DNA of 64,000 bases from assembly GCA_965197385.1 (NCBI GenBank), contig CBDANA010000009.1, positions 682,001 through 746,000 of the forward strand, in the 5' to 3' direction. Both the position numbers and the translations under genes were made by a program. The DNA comes from G963667915 sp965197385. Lineage in GTDB: Bacteria; Acidobacteriota; Vicinamibacteria; Vicinamibacterales; UBA823. How positions within the stretch are numbered: the first letter of the stretch is position 1; the number at the start of each line of letters is the position of its first letter. Shown here one piece after another: positions 25,196 through 34,676 of this stretch. The notes under the pieces were generated by a model. It worked only from the letters and a program-made list of their open reading frames with translations, made no database searches and was not told the DNA's origin.

Positions 25196-26023
25196 CTATC
25201 GCTTCGGTTTCCTGAGCTCCCGAATAATCGCTTCGAGCGCTTTGATGATTTCACCAGGGTCAACGCGGGACTTTCTGAAGTTTAAGCGCAGGTTGAACTC
25301 TTTGGTCGGCGCCCGATACTGGAAGACGTACGCTTTCGGTCGCCCAGCCTTCTTCGGCCTTTCGACCTCCCTGCGAAGCTGAGCCCGAGTCGTTGTGCCG
25401 TCTTGGGTGACGCGCTCGACCAGCTCCGTCATTTCCTGGATATTAGATTGCCTAACTATTTGTAGCAGCAATGACTTGGATGTAATGTCGGCCAGCCGAC
25501 AAAGGTTCTTGACCTCTTCCGGCATGCCGTTGAGCGTAAGCGACTCGGTGATTGATGTGCGCGACTTCCCCAGCCGCTTCGCCAGTTGCTCGTGAGTATA
25601 TCCGTGCTTCTCCGACAGCATCGAGAGCGCTTCGGCCTCCTCGAACGCCGTTAGGTCCTTCCGTTGGATGTTCTCGATGAGCGCGATTTCGATGATCTCT
25701 GCCTCGTCGCCGTCACGGATGACAACCGGCACCTCCTGCAGTCCCACCTGGATTGCCGCCTGGTACCTCCGCTCACCTGCCATGATCTGGAATCGCTGTC
25801 CGCGCTGCCGAACGATGAGCGGCTGAATGATTCCCTTCTCCACAATCGACGCCATCAGTTCGGAGAGATCGCCCATGACCTGCCGAGGCTGGTTGGGGTT
25901 CGGATCGACCTGCTCGATTGGCACCAGTCTGCCGATCGGCATGCCGCTCGAGGCAGCCAGCGCTTCGACGTAGTGTTCGTCGTGGCGCATCCGGATGGAC
26001 TGAGGCAACCCTCTCCTAGGCAC
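25196..26023 (-). CDS. parB: ParB-family chromosome/plasmid partition protein
   Basis: 275 residues. The N-terminal ParB/Srx fold includes VDPNPNQPRQV (Box I) and the CTP-binding GERRYQAA motif; a helix-turn-helix follows (YTHEQLAKRLGKSRTSITESL). The C-terminal part is basic (KAGRPKAYVFQYRAPTKEF). Starts 8 bp inside parA, so the pair is translationally coupled. No standard parS (TGTTTCACGTGAAACA) was seen nearby. Its N-terminus RMRHDEHYVEAL resembles second-copy ParB proteins of some Deltaproteobacteria, so it might not be the principal chromosomal ParB. Confidence 0.88.
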   Translation of the reverse strand: MPRRGLPQSIRMRHDEHYVEALAASSGMPIGRLVPIEQVDPNPNQPRQVMGDLSELMASIVEKGIIQPLIVRQRGQRFQIMAGERRYQAAIQVGLQEVPVVIRDGDEAEIIEIALIENIQRKDLTAFEEAEALSMLSEKHGYTHEQLAKRLGKSRTSITESLTLNGMPEEVKNLCRLADITSKSLLLQIVRQSNIQEMTELVERVTQDGTTTRAQLRREVERPKKAGRPKAYVFQYRAPTKEFNLRLNFRKSRVDPGEIIKALEAIIRELRKPKR

Positions 26024-26777
26024 GATCCATCACCTCCTCGCAGAGCCGGTAGTACTCGCTGGCACCGGACGACTCTGGCGCGAAACTGAAAATTGATTCC
26101 CTGTACGCCGGACTTTCCTCGAGACGAATGCTTTTCGAGATCACCGTGCTGAAGACCTTGTCGCCGAAGACCTTATTGATCTGCCCCCGGATGTCACGCC
26201 CCAGCGAGGTTCGGCGGTCGTGCATCGTGATGACCACGCCAAGGATTTTCAGGTTGGGGTTGGCTCTGGTTCTGACCTTCTCGATCGTCTCGAGCAGGTC
26301 GTCTGTTCCCTCCAGCGCGAAGTACGACGACTGGATCGGAATCAGGAGATGCGTGGCAGCGACGAGGGCGTTGACCGTGAGGAGACCCAGGGCTGGTGGG
26401 CAGTCGATGACTATGTCCGAGTAGTCCTTCAGCACTGGCTTCAGGCGGTCCTTGAGGCGAAAGTGCGAGTCGATCTCCCCCACCAGCTTTCCCTCGAGCT
26501 TGGCCAACGAAATGCGCGAAGGCGCTACCCACAGGTTCGGCTGTGTCGACTCGACGATCGTGTCGGCCAGCGTGCTCGGGCTGTCTTCGATGGCGTCGTA
26601 GATAGACAGGGTCACCGTCTGCATGTCGACGAATGACAAAGTGCTGTTCGCCTGAGGGTCCAAATCGATGAGGAGGGTTCGCCGCCCGCGCAGCGCAAGG
26701 GCGGCGGAGAGGTTGATAGCGGTGGTGGTCTTGCCGACGCCGCCCTTTTGGTTGGCGATGGCGACAATCATCGACAT
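26016..26777 (-). CDS. parA: ParA-family partition ATPase
   Basis: 253 residues. Deviant Walker A KGGVGKTT (11-18) and downstream DLDPQANSTL, then VIDCPPALGLLTVNAL (Walker B/switch). Soj-like ATPase that positions ParB-DNA complexes. Upstream on the minus strand a strong sigma-70 promoter and a hairpin in the leader (26796-26812). The first gene of a parA-parB operon. Confidence 0.92.
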   Translation of the reverse strand: MSMIVAIANQKGGVGKTTTAINLSAALALRGRRTLLIDLDPQANSTLSFVDMQTVTLSIYDAIEDSPSTLADTIVESTQPNLWVAPSRISLAKLEGKLVGEIDSHFRLKDRLKPVLKDYSDIVIDCPPALGLLTVNALVAATHLLIPIQSSYFALEGTDDLLETIEKVRTRANPNLKILGVVITMHDRRTSLGRDIRGQINKVFGDKVFSTVISKSIRLEESPAYRESIFSFAPESSGASEYYRLCEEVMDRA

Positions 26778-26795
26778 GTCGTAGTCAAGCCGCTC

Positions 26796-26812
26796 CCGCC
26801 ACCGAGTGGCGG
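26796..26812. other. Perfect hairpin in the parA leader
   Basis: CCGCCAC-CGA-GTGGCGG, a 7-bp stem with a 3-nt loop between the predicted transcription start (~26832) and the parA ATG (26777). It may tune translation or be an operator; no T-run, so not a terminator. Confidence 0.45.
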
Positions 26813-26838
26813 CTCAATGGGCGCAGAACGCTCGCGGT

Positions 26839-26868
26839 ATTCTAGGGAGCGGTGAACGGGACTGTCAA
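26839..26868 (-). promoter_or_regulatory. Sigma-70-type promoter of parAB
   Basis: On the minus strand TTGACA (26868-26863), 18-bp spacer, TAGAAT (26844-26839), five of six and six of six close to consensus. It is 62 bp upstream of the parA ATG. Confidence 0.65.
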
Positions 26869-26890
26869 GCCGGGGGCGCCGATCGAACGC

Positions 26891-27376
26891 TTACATCTTG
26901 TATTTTCCAAGTTGCTCAGGGTCAAGGCTTTCCAACCACTGCTCGAGTTGCTCGGAATCGGCGGTGCCCTTCACAAGATTGGAAGTCTTGGCGTTGTCGA
27001 TGACGCTCTCCTCGACGAAAATCGGTGCTTTGACGCGTAGCGCCAAGGCGATGGCGTCGCTCGGACGTGAGTCCACGACGACCACTTCCCCGTTCACGGC
27101 GAGGTAGATCAATGCGTAGAAAGTATTGTCCTTGAGATCGCAGACGACAATCTTCTGGATGTCGCCGTTCAGATCGTGAATGACGTTCCTGAGTAGATCG
27201 TGAGTCATCGGGCGCGGAGTCGGGACGTTCTCGATTTGGAGCGCGATGGCGTTCGCCTCGAAACTGCCAACCGAGATCGGCAGGACCCGCTGACCGTCCT
27301 TGTCGCGCAGGATGACGATAGGCATGTTGGTGACGGGGTCCACCATGAGCCCCTTGATGGTCATTTCGATCTGCAT
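26891..27376 (-). CDS. Bifunctional nuclease-family (DUF151/BFN) protein
   Basis: 161 residues from the ATG at 27376 (AGGCGGGACG immediately before it acts as ribosome-binding site; an ATG five codons upstream is less likely). Contains the DUF151 core: LPISVGSFEANAIALQIE, RPMTHDLLRN and VVDSRPSDAIALALRVKAPIFV. The C-terminal tail (EQLEQWLESLDPEQLGKYKM) is the UvrC-like short extension. Related proteins show DNase/RNase activity in plants and Mycobacterium; the role in this bacterium is unknown. 30 bp downstream of miaB. Confidence 0.9.
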   Translation of the reverse strand: MQIEMTIKGLMVDPVTNMPIVILRDKDGQRVLPISVGSFEANAIALQIENVPTPRPMTHDLLRNVIHDLNGDIQKIVVCDLKDNTFYALIYLAVNGEVVVVDSRPSDAIALALRVKAPIFVEESVIDNAKTSNLVKGTADSEQLEQWLESLDPEQLGKYKM

Positions 27377-27406
27377 CGTCCCGCCTCGCAATCTTCGTGC
27401 AGTGTC

Positions 27407-28735
27407 TCAAGCCTGGCAGCCCGGGCTGGGCTCCCCCCAAAGGCTGTGGGGGCCCGCCCTCCGAACGGTGATATCGACCAGGCGTCCCAGCCAGCCTGGG
27501 CTTCCTGGAAAGTTCACCACGGTGTTCCCGGAGGTTCTTCCAGAGAGCTCCTCCGCTCTGCGCCGTGACGTGGCGTCGACAAGCACTTCGAGCGTCGCGC
27601 CGACGGCTCGCTCGTTGAGCGACAGTTGAATCGCCCGCTGGAGCGATTGCAGCGCGATGATTCGTCGCGTCTTTTCCTCGTCGGGTACGCTGTCCGGCAT
27701 CCGCTGCGCGGCGAGCGTCGATGGCCGCTCGGAGTACTTGAACGAGAACATGCTGTGGTACCTCACCGTCTGCACGAGAGAAAGCGTCTCCTCGAACTCG
27801 GGTTCGGTCTCTCCCGGGAACCCGACAATCATATCGGTCGAAAGCGCGATGTCCGGGATGGCTGCACGAATTTGCGTGACGAGCTCCAGGTACTGTTCCC
27901 GGGTGTGACGGCGGCGCATTGCTCCTAGCACGCGGCTCGAACCTGATTGCACCGGGAGGTGGAGGTGCTTGCAGACGCTCTGGAGGTCCCGGATCGCCTC
28001 GATCATTCGAGAGGTGACGTGTCGGGGGTGCGGGCTGGCGAAGCGAATGCGCTTGATGCCGCCCACTGCGTCGACCTTGGCGAGCAGGCCGGCGAAGTCG
28101 CACCCGGGCTCGTCGGGCGCTTGGTAATGGTTGACGATCTGTCCCAGTAGGTGGATTTCCGGCCGGCCCGCGTCCACGGCCTGCCGCGCCTCGGCCACGA
28201 TCTCCGCTGCCGGACGCATTCGCTCGTGACCTCTCGTATAGGGCACGACACAGAAGGCGCAGTGATCGTTGCAACCCTCGACGATCGTCACGTAGGCCTT
28301 CACTTCCTCCCCTCGGACGGTGACCCCGAGTGGGAACGAGACATCGTCGTAGGGGTTGATATCGATCTGGCGTCGATCTCCATTTGCCGCCAGGTCGAGT
28401 AAGGTTGGCAGCTGTCGAATTGCCTGTGTGCCGACCACGACATCCGTCTGGCCGGCCCGGCGGAAGAGCTGCTCCCCCTCCTGTTGTGCTACGCAACCGG
28501 TAACGGCGAGGATCTGGTCACCAGACGGGCGCCCCGCGCGCAGCTCGCCGAGGCGGCTGAAGAGCTTGTGTTCGGCGCGCTCGCGGACGCTGCAAGTATT
28601 CAGGACGACCACATCAGCATCGGCCGCAGTCTCTGCGCGCTCGTAGCCGGCTTGCTCGAGGAGGCCAGCCATGCGCTCGGAGTCATGAAAATTCATCTGG
28701 CAGCCGAAGGTTTCAACCATATAGGTCCTAGCCAA
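27407..28735 (-). CDS. miaB: tRNA-2-methylthio-N6-dimethylallyladenosine synthase MiaB
   Basis: 442 residues. N-terminal methylthiotransferase domain with Cys ligands of the auxiliary cluster at C12, C48 and C81; radical-SAM CxxxCxxC at C155, C159, C162 (EGCNDHCAFC); C-terminal TRAM domain (GATLEVLVDATSRRR). Adds a methylthio group to i6A37 of tRNAs. Overlaps the recN stop by 8 bp (28728-28735), so coupled to recN. Confidence 0.95.
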   Translation of the reverse strand: MARTYMVETFGCQMNFHDSERMAGLLEQAGYERAETAADADVVVLNTCSVRERAEHKLFSRLGELRAGRPSGDQILAVTGCVAQQEGEQLFRRAGQTDVVVGTQAIRQLPTLLDLAANGDRRQIDINPYDDVSFPLGVTVRGEEVKAYVTIVEGCNDHCAFCVVPYTRGHERMRPAAEIVAEARQAVDAGRPEIHLLGQIVNHYQAPDEPGCDFAGLLAKVDAVGGIKRIRFASPHPRHVTSRMIEAIRDLQSVCKHLHLPVQSGSSRVLGAMRRRHTREQYLELVTQIRAAIPDIALSTDMIVGFPGETEPEFEETLSLVQTVRYHSMFSFKYSERPSTLAAQRMPDSVPDEEKTRRIIALQSLQRAIQLSLNERAVGATLEVLVDATSRRRAEELSGRTSGNTVVNFPGSPGWLGRLVDITVRRAGPHSLWGEPSPGCQA

Positions 28736-30425
28736 GGGGACGCCCTTTCGTAATTGCCCTTTCGCTTTCTATCTTCGTGTTTTCTTCGCATACGCTACGA
28801 CCGGCGGTTTCCAGCAGTTCCTGCGCGCTTCGCCTGCCCTGCTCCGTCACCATACCACCCGTCATCATACGGACGATCGCATCGACCCGCGCGGCAGCCT
28901 CGAGCCGCGTCGCGTAGGTCACGGTTCGACCTGCCGCAACCGTCTTGGCGATCTCGATCTGCCTTGCCCCATGTGCGGCAATCTGGGGGAGGTGCGTGAC
29001 GCATAGTACCTGGAAACGACGGCCCAGCCCTTTCAGGCGGCGGCCGACGACGTCGGCCACCCGCCCGCCGATCCCGGCGTCGACTTCGTCGAACACCAGC
29101 GTCTTGCCGGACGCATCGGGGGACGCCGCCGTCTTCAGAGCGAGCATGAGTCGCGACAGCTCGCCGCCCGACGCGATGTGGGCCAGCGCTCTGAGCTCTT
29201 CTCCCTCATTGGGCGCGAGGTAGAGCTCTCCATGATCTGTGCCCCGCTCCGACCATCCGTCCTCGCTCGCTGCGTCAGTAAACCTGAACTCACACCGCGT
29301 ACGCTCCATCGCCAACTCGTGCAACAGAATTTCGAGGCGTGCGGTCAGATCGCCGCCCGCCCGTCGTCGGCGGCGCGAGAGCCGGCGCGCGGCCTTGAGG
29401 TACGCGTCGGCTGCCTCCGTCACCTGCGCTTCGAGTGCCTCGAGGTGCGCGGCTCCCTGCGTGATCTCGTTCAGTTCGGCGGTAAGTTCTCGCTGCCGCT
29501 CCAGCACACGGTCAACGGACCCCTGGCCGTACTTGCGCGCGAGACCTTCGAGCGCGGCGAGCCGGTCTTCGACCTCCTGTAGTCGGTCCGGGGAGGCCTC
29601 GACGTCCGATGCGAACCGGCGGATCGCGAAGGCCAAATCCTCGAGTTGTGAGGTGACCGCCCCCTTGCTGTGCAGCAGAGGTTCCACGCTGGGATCGAGC
29701 GCCGCCAGCGCCGCTAGGTCCCGCCAGATGCCGGAGAGCACGTCCAAGACGGCGCCCTCCCTTTCGTACAGCGCCTGGTGCACGCTGGTGCTGAGTTGCT
29801 GGACCGCATCCGTGTTTGCCAGGCGTTGCTTAAGTGCCCTGAGCTCATCGCTTTCGCCTGGCTTCGGGTGTGTCGACTCGATTTCGCCGAGCTGGAACCG
29901 AAGCACCTTGGCTCGCTCACCAGCGCTCTGCGCCAGCGTCAGGCGCTCCGCTAACGCCGCTTGGGCATCGCGCCATGACGCGAATACACGCCCGACCGAC
30001 TCGCGGTCGGTCTGGAGTCCGGCGTACTGATCGAGCAGGTCGATGTGTGTCTTGGGAGCGCGAAGCACCTGATGCTCTTGTTGGCCGTGCAGGTCGAGCA
30101 ACTCGGTGCCGAGCGCCTTCAGGGCGCTCGAGGTCACCAGCGCGTCGTCGATGAACGCCCGACTCCGTCCCTGCGCGCCGACTTCCCGCCGGACGACAAG
30201 CTCCGTGCCGTCCGGTTTCTCGAAGACGGCCTGCACGGACGCTGAGGTTTCGCCGGTTCGCACGAGATCGGCCGAGGCTCGGTTGCCGACCAGTAGGCCC
30301 AGCGCACCGACGAGAATCGACTTGCCAGCGCCGGTCTCGCCGGTGAGGACGGTGAGGCCCGGCTCAAACTCGAGCTCGAGCTCGTCGATCAGCGCTAAAT
30401 GCGTGACGCGAAGAAACCGAATCAT
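28728..30425 (-). CDS. recN: DNA repair protein RecN
   Basis: 565 residues. SMC-like ATPase: Walker A GETGAGKS (29-36), Q-loop, LHGQQEHQ (RecN signature), coiled-coil arms (~150-360), signature ASGGELSRLMLALK and Walker B VFDEVDAGIGG, then CVTHLPQIAAHG. Acts in double-strand-break repair. It starts at ATG 30425; the divergent tolQ operon begins 150 bp away. Confidence 0.95.
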   Translation of the reverse strand: MIRFLRVTHLALIDELELEFEPGLTVLTGETGAGKSILVGALGLLVGNRASADLVRTGETSASVQAVFEKPDGTELVVRREVGAQGRSRAFIDDALVTSSALKALGTELLDLHGQQEHQVLRAPKTHIDLLDQYAGLQTDRESVGRVFASWRDAQAALAERLTLAQSAGERAKVLRFQLGEIESTHPKPGESDELRALKQRLANTDAVQQLSTSVHQALYEREGAVLDVLSGIWRDLAALAALDPSVEPLLHSKGAVTSQLEDLAFAIRRFASDVEASPDRLQEVEDRLAALEGLARKYGQGSVDRVLERQRELTAELNEITQGAAHLEALEAQVTEAADAYLKAARRLSRRRRRAGGDLTARLEILLHELAMERTRCEFRFTDAASEDGWSERGTDHGELYLAPNEGEELRALAHIASGGELSRLMLALKTAASPDASGKTLVFDEVDAGIGGRVADVVGRRLKGLGRRFQVLCVTHLPQIAAHGARQIEIAKTVAAGRTVTYATRLEAAARVDAIVRMMTGGMVTEQGRRSAQELLETAGRSVCEENTKIESERAITKGRPLG

Positions 30426-30498
30426 GGTCGGGCGCGCGTCGGCCGGACGGTCGGCGTTCGACTCGGCTCAACGAGAGAACTTCCATGCTATCATACGT

Positions 30499-30527
30499 TT
30501 GACAGCCTTCCCGCCGCGTGCTAGCCT
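30499..30527 (+). promoter_or_regulatory. Candidate sigma-70 promoter for the tol-pal operon
   Basis: Perfect TTGACA (30499-30504), 17-bp spacer, TAGCCT (30522-30527), 49 bp upstream of the TTG preferred as tolQ start. Confidence 0.4.
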
Positions 30528-30575
30528 GTTCCGTCGCGCTGTCCCAGCGGCGCATTGCAACGCTCGGAGGCTTCG

Positions 30576-31340
30576 TTGCGCACGCTTGGATACTACGCTC
30601 TGGCGTTACTGCAGGCGCAGGGCGGATCGGCCGACGGCCCTCTCGGCGGTGACGTTGTCGGTCTCTTGGCCCGTTCGGGCACGGCGTCACGCTTCATTCT
30701 CTTCATCTTGACTGTCTTTTCCGTGATTTCGTGGGGCATCGTGCTACACAAGGCGTGGCAGTACCGACGCATCGCCGCACACACGGCCCGATTCCGTGAC
30801 GTGTTCCATCGGAGCAATAAGTTCTCCGAGGTGCAGGCGGTGTGTGGCACGCTCGGCCACAGTCCGCTGGTCGGTATCTTCCAAACGGGCTACGCGGAAC
30901 TGAACGCTCAACTCCGCCATGCCGATGCGGCCGGCGCCGCTGCACAACCAGAATCGGCCGAGCCTCGTCCTACATTAAGGAGTATCGACGCGCTGGATCG
31001 CGCGCTGCAGCGGGCGGCCGCGGTCGAGGTGAACAAGATTGAGAGCCGGGTGGCGTTTCTCGCGACAACAGCCAGCATTACGCCGTTCATCGGGCTCTTG
31101 GGGACTGTCTGGGGCATCATGGGTGCGTTTCAGGGCATCGCCGACACGGGCTCCAGCAGCCTCAGTGTCGTAGCGCCGGGAATCGCCGAAGCGCTGATCG
31201 CAACGGCGGCCGGCCTGGGCGCCGCCATTCCGGCAGTGTACTTCTATAATCACCTGACGCATCGGGTGAAACTCTTCGTGTCCGAGATGGACGATTTTTC
31301 ACTCGAGTTTCTGAACATCGCGGAGCGCAACTTTTCGTGA
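30576..31340 (+). CDS. tolQ: TolQ / ExbB-family proton channel protein
   Basis: 254 residues if started at TTG 30576, which has GGAGG at 30566-30570; a TTG at 30555 is an alternative. Three membrane helices: ~32-55 (FILFILTVFSVISWGIV), ~165-190 (ITPFIGLLGTVWGIMGAF) and ~200-225 (GIAEALIATAAGLGAAIPAVYFYN), the second and third carrying the proton-path Thr/Gly residues of TolQ/ExbB. First gene of the Tol-Pal operon, which couples inner-membrane proton flow to outer-membrane constriction. Confidence 0.9.
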   Translation: MRTLGYYALALLQAQGGSADGPLGGDVVGLLARSGTASRFILFILTVFSVISWGIVLHKAWQYRRIAAHTARFRDVFHRSNKFSEVQAVCGTLGHSPLVGIFQTGYAELNAQLRHADAAGAAAQPESAEPRPTLRSIDALDRALQRAAAVEVNKIESRVAFLATTASITPFIGLLGTVWGIMGAFQGIADTGSSSLSVVAPGIAEALIATAAGLGAAIPAVYFYNHLTHRVKLFVSEMDDFSLEFLNIAERNFS

Positions 31341-31365
31341 GCGTTGAGAGAGAGTCGAACGCGGA

Positions 31366-31824
31366 ATGAAGGTCCATAAGGCGCAACCAAGCGGGGGTAC
31401 GCGCCGGGCGCGCGGCGAGCGTGTGTCGACGGCGCTGTCAGAGATCAATGTGGTTCCGCTCGTGGACGTCATGCTCGTGCTGCTGATCATTTTCATGGTC
31501 ACGGCGCCGATGATGCAGCGTGGGCTCGACGTCAGCCTGCCGGTGGCCCGGCGTGCGACGCCGATCAGCGCAGATCGGATCTTCGTCACGATTCCGCTGA
31601 GTTACCGGACCGACGGTATCGTGCGGCTCGGTGAGGACGACGTATCGCTGGAAGTCCTGGACGAGCGCATCCGTCAGGTGATGACGGCGCAAGCGCAGCG
31701 GGAGGTGTTTCTGCGCGGGGATGCGGCTGTGACGCTCCAGGAGTTGATGACCGTGATGGACAAGCTCAAGGACGGCGGTGTCGAGCGGGTTGGGCTCCTC
31801 GCGCGATTGCCGGAGGATCGCTGA
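31366..31824 (+). CDS. tolR: TolR / ExbD-family biopolymer transport protein
   Basis: 152 residues. N-terminal cytoplasmic arm, one membrane helix (INVVPLVDVMLVLLIIFMVTAP) containing the functional Asp of the family (LVDVML), and a periplasmic domain. Works with TolQ. 25 bp after tolQ. Confidence 0.92.
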   Translation: MKVHKAQPSGGTRRARGERVSTALSEINVVPLVDVMLVLLIIFMVTAPMMQRGLDVSLPVARRATPISADRIFVTIPLSYRTDGIVRLGEDDVSLEVLDERIRQVMTAQAQREVFLRGDAAVTLQELMTVMDKLKDGGVERVGLLARLPEDR

Positions 31825-31840
31825 TCCGCGCCCCCGAATC

Positions 31841-32638
31841 ATGAAGGAACTGACAACGCAAGTCCTCCGGGCGAGGGCCCTCGACGGCGACGGGGTGAGC
31901 CGAATGGTCTGGGTGTCGGTCGCCGCGCACGCCGTCGTGATGCTGGCGATCGTGTTGCTGCCGTCGGACTGGGCCCTGCGGGCCGCCGATGACCCCGGCC
32001 CAGTCATGACCATCAGTCTCGGCGGGCCGGCCGGGCCGGACACTGGCGGGCTGACCCCGCTCGGCGGGCGTCCGGTGCAGCAGATTTCGGAGTTGCCGCC
32101 GGACCCGAGACCTCGGGCCGTCCGGGTGCCGGCCAGGGCGGAGCCCGAGATGACGGTGCCCGAGCCGACGGCGCGCCGCCGGGAAGTCACCGATCCGCCC
32201 GAGGTGGATTCCGCTCCGGAAGGGGCGCGTGGCCGGACTCGGGCAGAGGGTGGAGACGAAGTCAGGGCTGGAAGTGCGCTGTCCGACACGGGTGTTGAGG
32301 GGCTGGGCTTCGGTCTCTCGACCGGCGGCGGCGGCGGCAGCGGCGGCTATCTGGACGTCGGCTCGTTCTGCTGTCCGGAATACTTGACGACCATGCTGGA
32401 CCTGATTCGCCGGAACTGGAACGCACGACAGCAAGTGCCCGGTGAAGTGATGCTCAAGTTCACGATTCAACGCAGCGGGCGCCTCGTCGCTATCGAGGTC
32501 GAGCGCTCCAGCGGGTACATCGCCCTGGACCTGGCGGCGCAGCGCGCGCTGGCCTTGACCGGGCAGTTGCCGCCGCTTCCGAACGCATTTCCAGAGAGCA
32601 CGCTCACCGTGCACCTCAACTTTCAATATCAACGCTGA
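31841..32638 (+). CDS. tolA: TolA/TonB-like energy-transducing protein with C-terminal TonB domain
   Basis: 265 residues from ATG 31841. One N-terminal membrane helix (MVWVSVAAHAVVMLAIVLLP), a Pro/Arg/Glu-rich periplasmic spacer (~70-165), a Gly-rich hinge and a C-terminal TonB/TolA fold (MLDLIRRNWNARQQVPGEVM, VEVERSSGYIALD). The spacer is short compared with E. coli TolA. TGA overlaps the ATG of tolB (32636-32640), so the two are coupled. Confidence 0.85.
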   Translation: MKELTTQVLRARALDGDGVSRMVWVSVAAHAVVMLAIVLLPSDWALRAADDPGPVMTISLGGPAGPDTGGLTPLGGRPVQQISELPPDPRPRAVRVPARAEPEMTVPEPTARRREVTDPPEVDSAPEGARGRTRAEGGDEVRAGSALSDTGVEGLGFGLSTGGGGGSGGYLDVGSFCCPEYLTTMLDLIRRNWNARQQVPGEVMLKFTIQRSGRLVAIEVERSSGYIALDLAAQRALALTGQLPPLPNAFPESTLTVHLNFQYQR

Positions 32639-34020
32639 TGACTCATCACCTCCGTGCGGTTGGCCCGCTCCTGCTTGTCCTTGGCCTGACGGCCCTGCAC
32701 GATCGTCGAACCGACCAGACACCGGCGTCGCAGCAACCCCCGCCGGCCCAACCATCTGAGCTTAATCTGATCATCGGCGAGAGCATCGGAACGCAGCCGC
32801 GCTTCGCCGTACCGGATTTCATTCCGCTGTCGGACGATCCGGAATCTGCAGAACTGTCCCGGACGATCGCGCAAGTCCTCTGGGACGATCTAGACTTCGA
32901 ACGCGAGTTCTACATGGTGCCGCGCGATACCTACGAGACGATTCCGCGAGCGGCGTCCATGCGAGATGTGCCGTTCGAGCGGTGGCGCGAGATCGGCGCC
33001 GATGGCGTGATCATCGGGTCGATCCAGACGACGGGCGACATGGTGCAGGTCCGCGTCCGTCTGTTCAGCGTGCAAAGCCGGGCGTCCGTGTTTGGCCGCG
33101 AATACACGGGGTCAGTGGATAATCCGCGGCGCTATGCCCACACGTTCGCCGACGAGATTCACCTAAACCAACGCGCCTTGCGCGGTGTGGCCCGGACGAA
33201 GCTGACGTTCTCGTCGGATCGGAACGGCGAGCGCATCGTCAGCCCGGTCGACAATCGCATGGTCAAGGAGGTGTACATCTCCGATTACGACGGGGGGAAC
33301 CAGCGTCGGGTGACGGTCAATCGCTCGCTGAACATTACCCCGGTGTGGTCCGCGGACGGGCGCGCGATAGCCTACACCTCTTATCGGCGGGGCTTCCCGG
33401 ATGTGTTCGTGTCCTTCATCTACGAAGGGCGCTTAGAGACTCCGGCGGCTGGGACCGCCGATCGGCAGAACTGGCTGCCCGCCTGGTCGCCGGACGGCAC
33501 GAGGATTGCGTTCACTTCCAACCGGGATGGCAACCCGGAGCTGTACGTGATGGATGCGGATGGCGGGAATGTTCGTCGACTGACGAGTAACCCGGCGATC
33601 GATACTACCCCGACGTGGTCGCCGGCGAGCACGCAGCTGGCCTTCACATCGGATCGTTCAGGCCGGCCGCAGATCTACGTGATCGGCGCCGACGGTACAG
33701 GAATTCGGCGGATGACGTTCGAGAGCTACTGCGATCGGCCGACCTGGTCGCCGGCGCCGTTCAACGAGATCGCATATTCTTCACGCACCGGTCCCGGCCA
33801 CGACATCAAGGTTCTCGAACTGGCGAGCGGCGCGATCCGGCAATTGACGTTCGGCCTCGGCACGAATGAGAGCCCGGCCTATGCGCCCAACGGCCGGCAC
33901 CTAGCGTTCACCTCAACACGGTCCGGCGACAAGCAGATTTTCACCATGGCGCGAGATGGCCGGAACTTGCGCCGCGTGACGCGCGTCGGTAACAACGAGA
34001 TGTCGAACTGGTCCTATTGA
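32638..34020 (+). CDS. tolB: Tol-Pal system beta-propeller protein TolB
   Basis: 460 residues. Signal segment, N-terminal alpha/beta domain (AVPDFIPLSDDPESAELSRTI, ADGVIIGSIQ) and a C-terminal six-bladed WD40-like propeller with repeated TPxWSPDG/FTSDRxG motifs (LPAWSPDGTRIAFTSNRDG, TPTWSPASTQLAFTSDRSG, SPAYAPNGRHLAFTSTRSG). Periplasmic; binds Pal and TolA. No obvious anomaly. Confidence 0.95.
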   Translation: MTHHLRAVGPLLLVLGLTALHDRRTDQTPASQQPPPAQPSELNLIIGESIGTQPRFAVPDFIPLSDDPESAELSRTIAQVLWDDLDFEREFYMVPRDTYETIPRAASMRDVPFERWREIGADGVIIGSIQTTGDMVQVRVRLFSVQSRASVFGREYTGSVDNPRRYAHTFADEIHLNQRALRGVARTKLTFSSDRNGERIVSPVDNRMVKEVYISDYDGGNQRRVTVNRSLNITPVWSADGRAIAYTSYRRGFPDVFVSFIYEGRLETPAAGTADRQNWLPAWSPDGTRIAFTSNRDGNPELYVMDADGGNVRRLTSNPAIDTTPTWSPASTQLAFTSDRSGRPQIYVIGADGTGIRRMTFESYCDRPTWSPAPFNEIAYSSRTGPGHDIKVLELASGAIRQLTFGLGTNESPAYAPNGRHLAFTSTRSGDKQIFTMARDGRNLRRVTRVGNNEMSNWSY

Positions 34021-34056
34021 GACGACCGCGGGCGAGCCTGACTCGGCCTCTGGGAG

Positions 34057-34659
34057 ATGAACAACCCCATGCACACACGATCGATTGCACGACACATCGC
34101 GTTCCTGACCCTAACGGCTTCCGTCCTGACGCTGGGCGCCTGCGGAGGCAATCCGCCGCTAGCGTCGCGCCCGGCTCCCCCACCGCCGCCGCCGCCCACG
34201 GCGCCACCACCTCCACCGCCCGTCACGGTAACGCCGATTCCCGACCCGGTGCCGATACCGGCCGAACCGGTGTCGGACATCGATCCACTGGAGACCCGAT
34301 CGCTCGACGAGTTGAACCGCGAATCACCGCTCGCGCCAGTTTTTTACGCGTACGACAGCTCGGAACTGCGGCTGGACGCGCAGACGGACCTGCAGCGGAA
34401 CGCGGATTTGCTCCGGCAGTACGCGAGTTGGGTGATCACCATCGAGGGACACTGTGACGAGCGTGGGACGGCGGAGTACAATCTGGCGCTCGGCGAGCGT
34501 CGGGCACTCGCGGCGCGCGACTATTTGGTCACGCTGGGGGTCCCGGGCGATCGCCTGCGCACGGTAAGCTATGGTAAGGAGTTTCCGTTCGACCCGGGGA
34601 GCGACGAGGAAGCCTGGCAGCGCAATCGTCGCGCCCATTTCGTGATCACGGCCCGATAG
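34057..34659 (+). CDS. pal: Peptidoglycan-associated lipoprotein Pal
   Basis: 200 residues. Lipobox LTLGAC (C29), an uncommonly long Pro-rich linker (PAPPPPPPPTAPPPPPP and more) and a C-terminal OmpA-like domain (FYAYDSSELRLDAQ, IEGHCDERGTAEYNLALGERR, NRRAHF) that binds diaminopimelate. Outer-membrane anchored. Start may be the second Met (34069). Confidence 0.93.
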   Translation: MNNPMHTRSIARHIAFLTLTASVLTLGACGGNPPLASRPAPPPPPPPTAPPPPPPVTVTPIPDPVPIPAEPVSDIDPLETRSLDELNRESPLAPVFYAYDSSELRLDAQTDLQRNADLLRQYASWVITIEGHCDERGTAEYNLALGERRALAARDYLVTLGVPGDRLRTVSYGKEFPFDPGSDEEAWQRNRRAHFVITAR

Positions 34660-34676
34660 CCCGAGAGAGTGAAGCG

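Noticed and set aside
26922..28496. 524-codon minus-strand frame overlapping miaB and the BFN gene
   Set aside because: Same strand but a different frame from miaB, which has unmistakable motifs.
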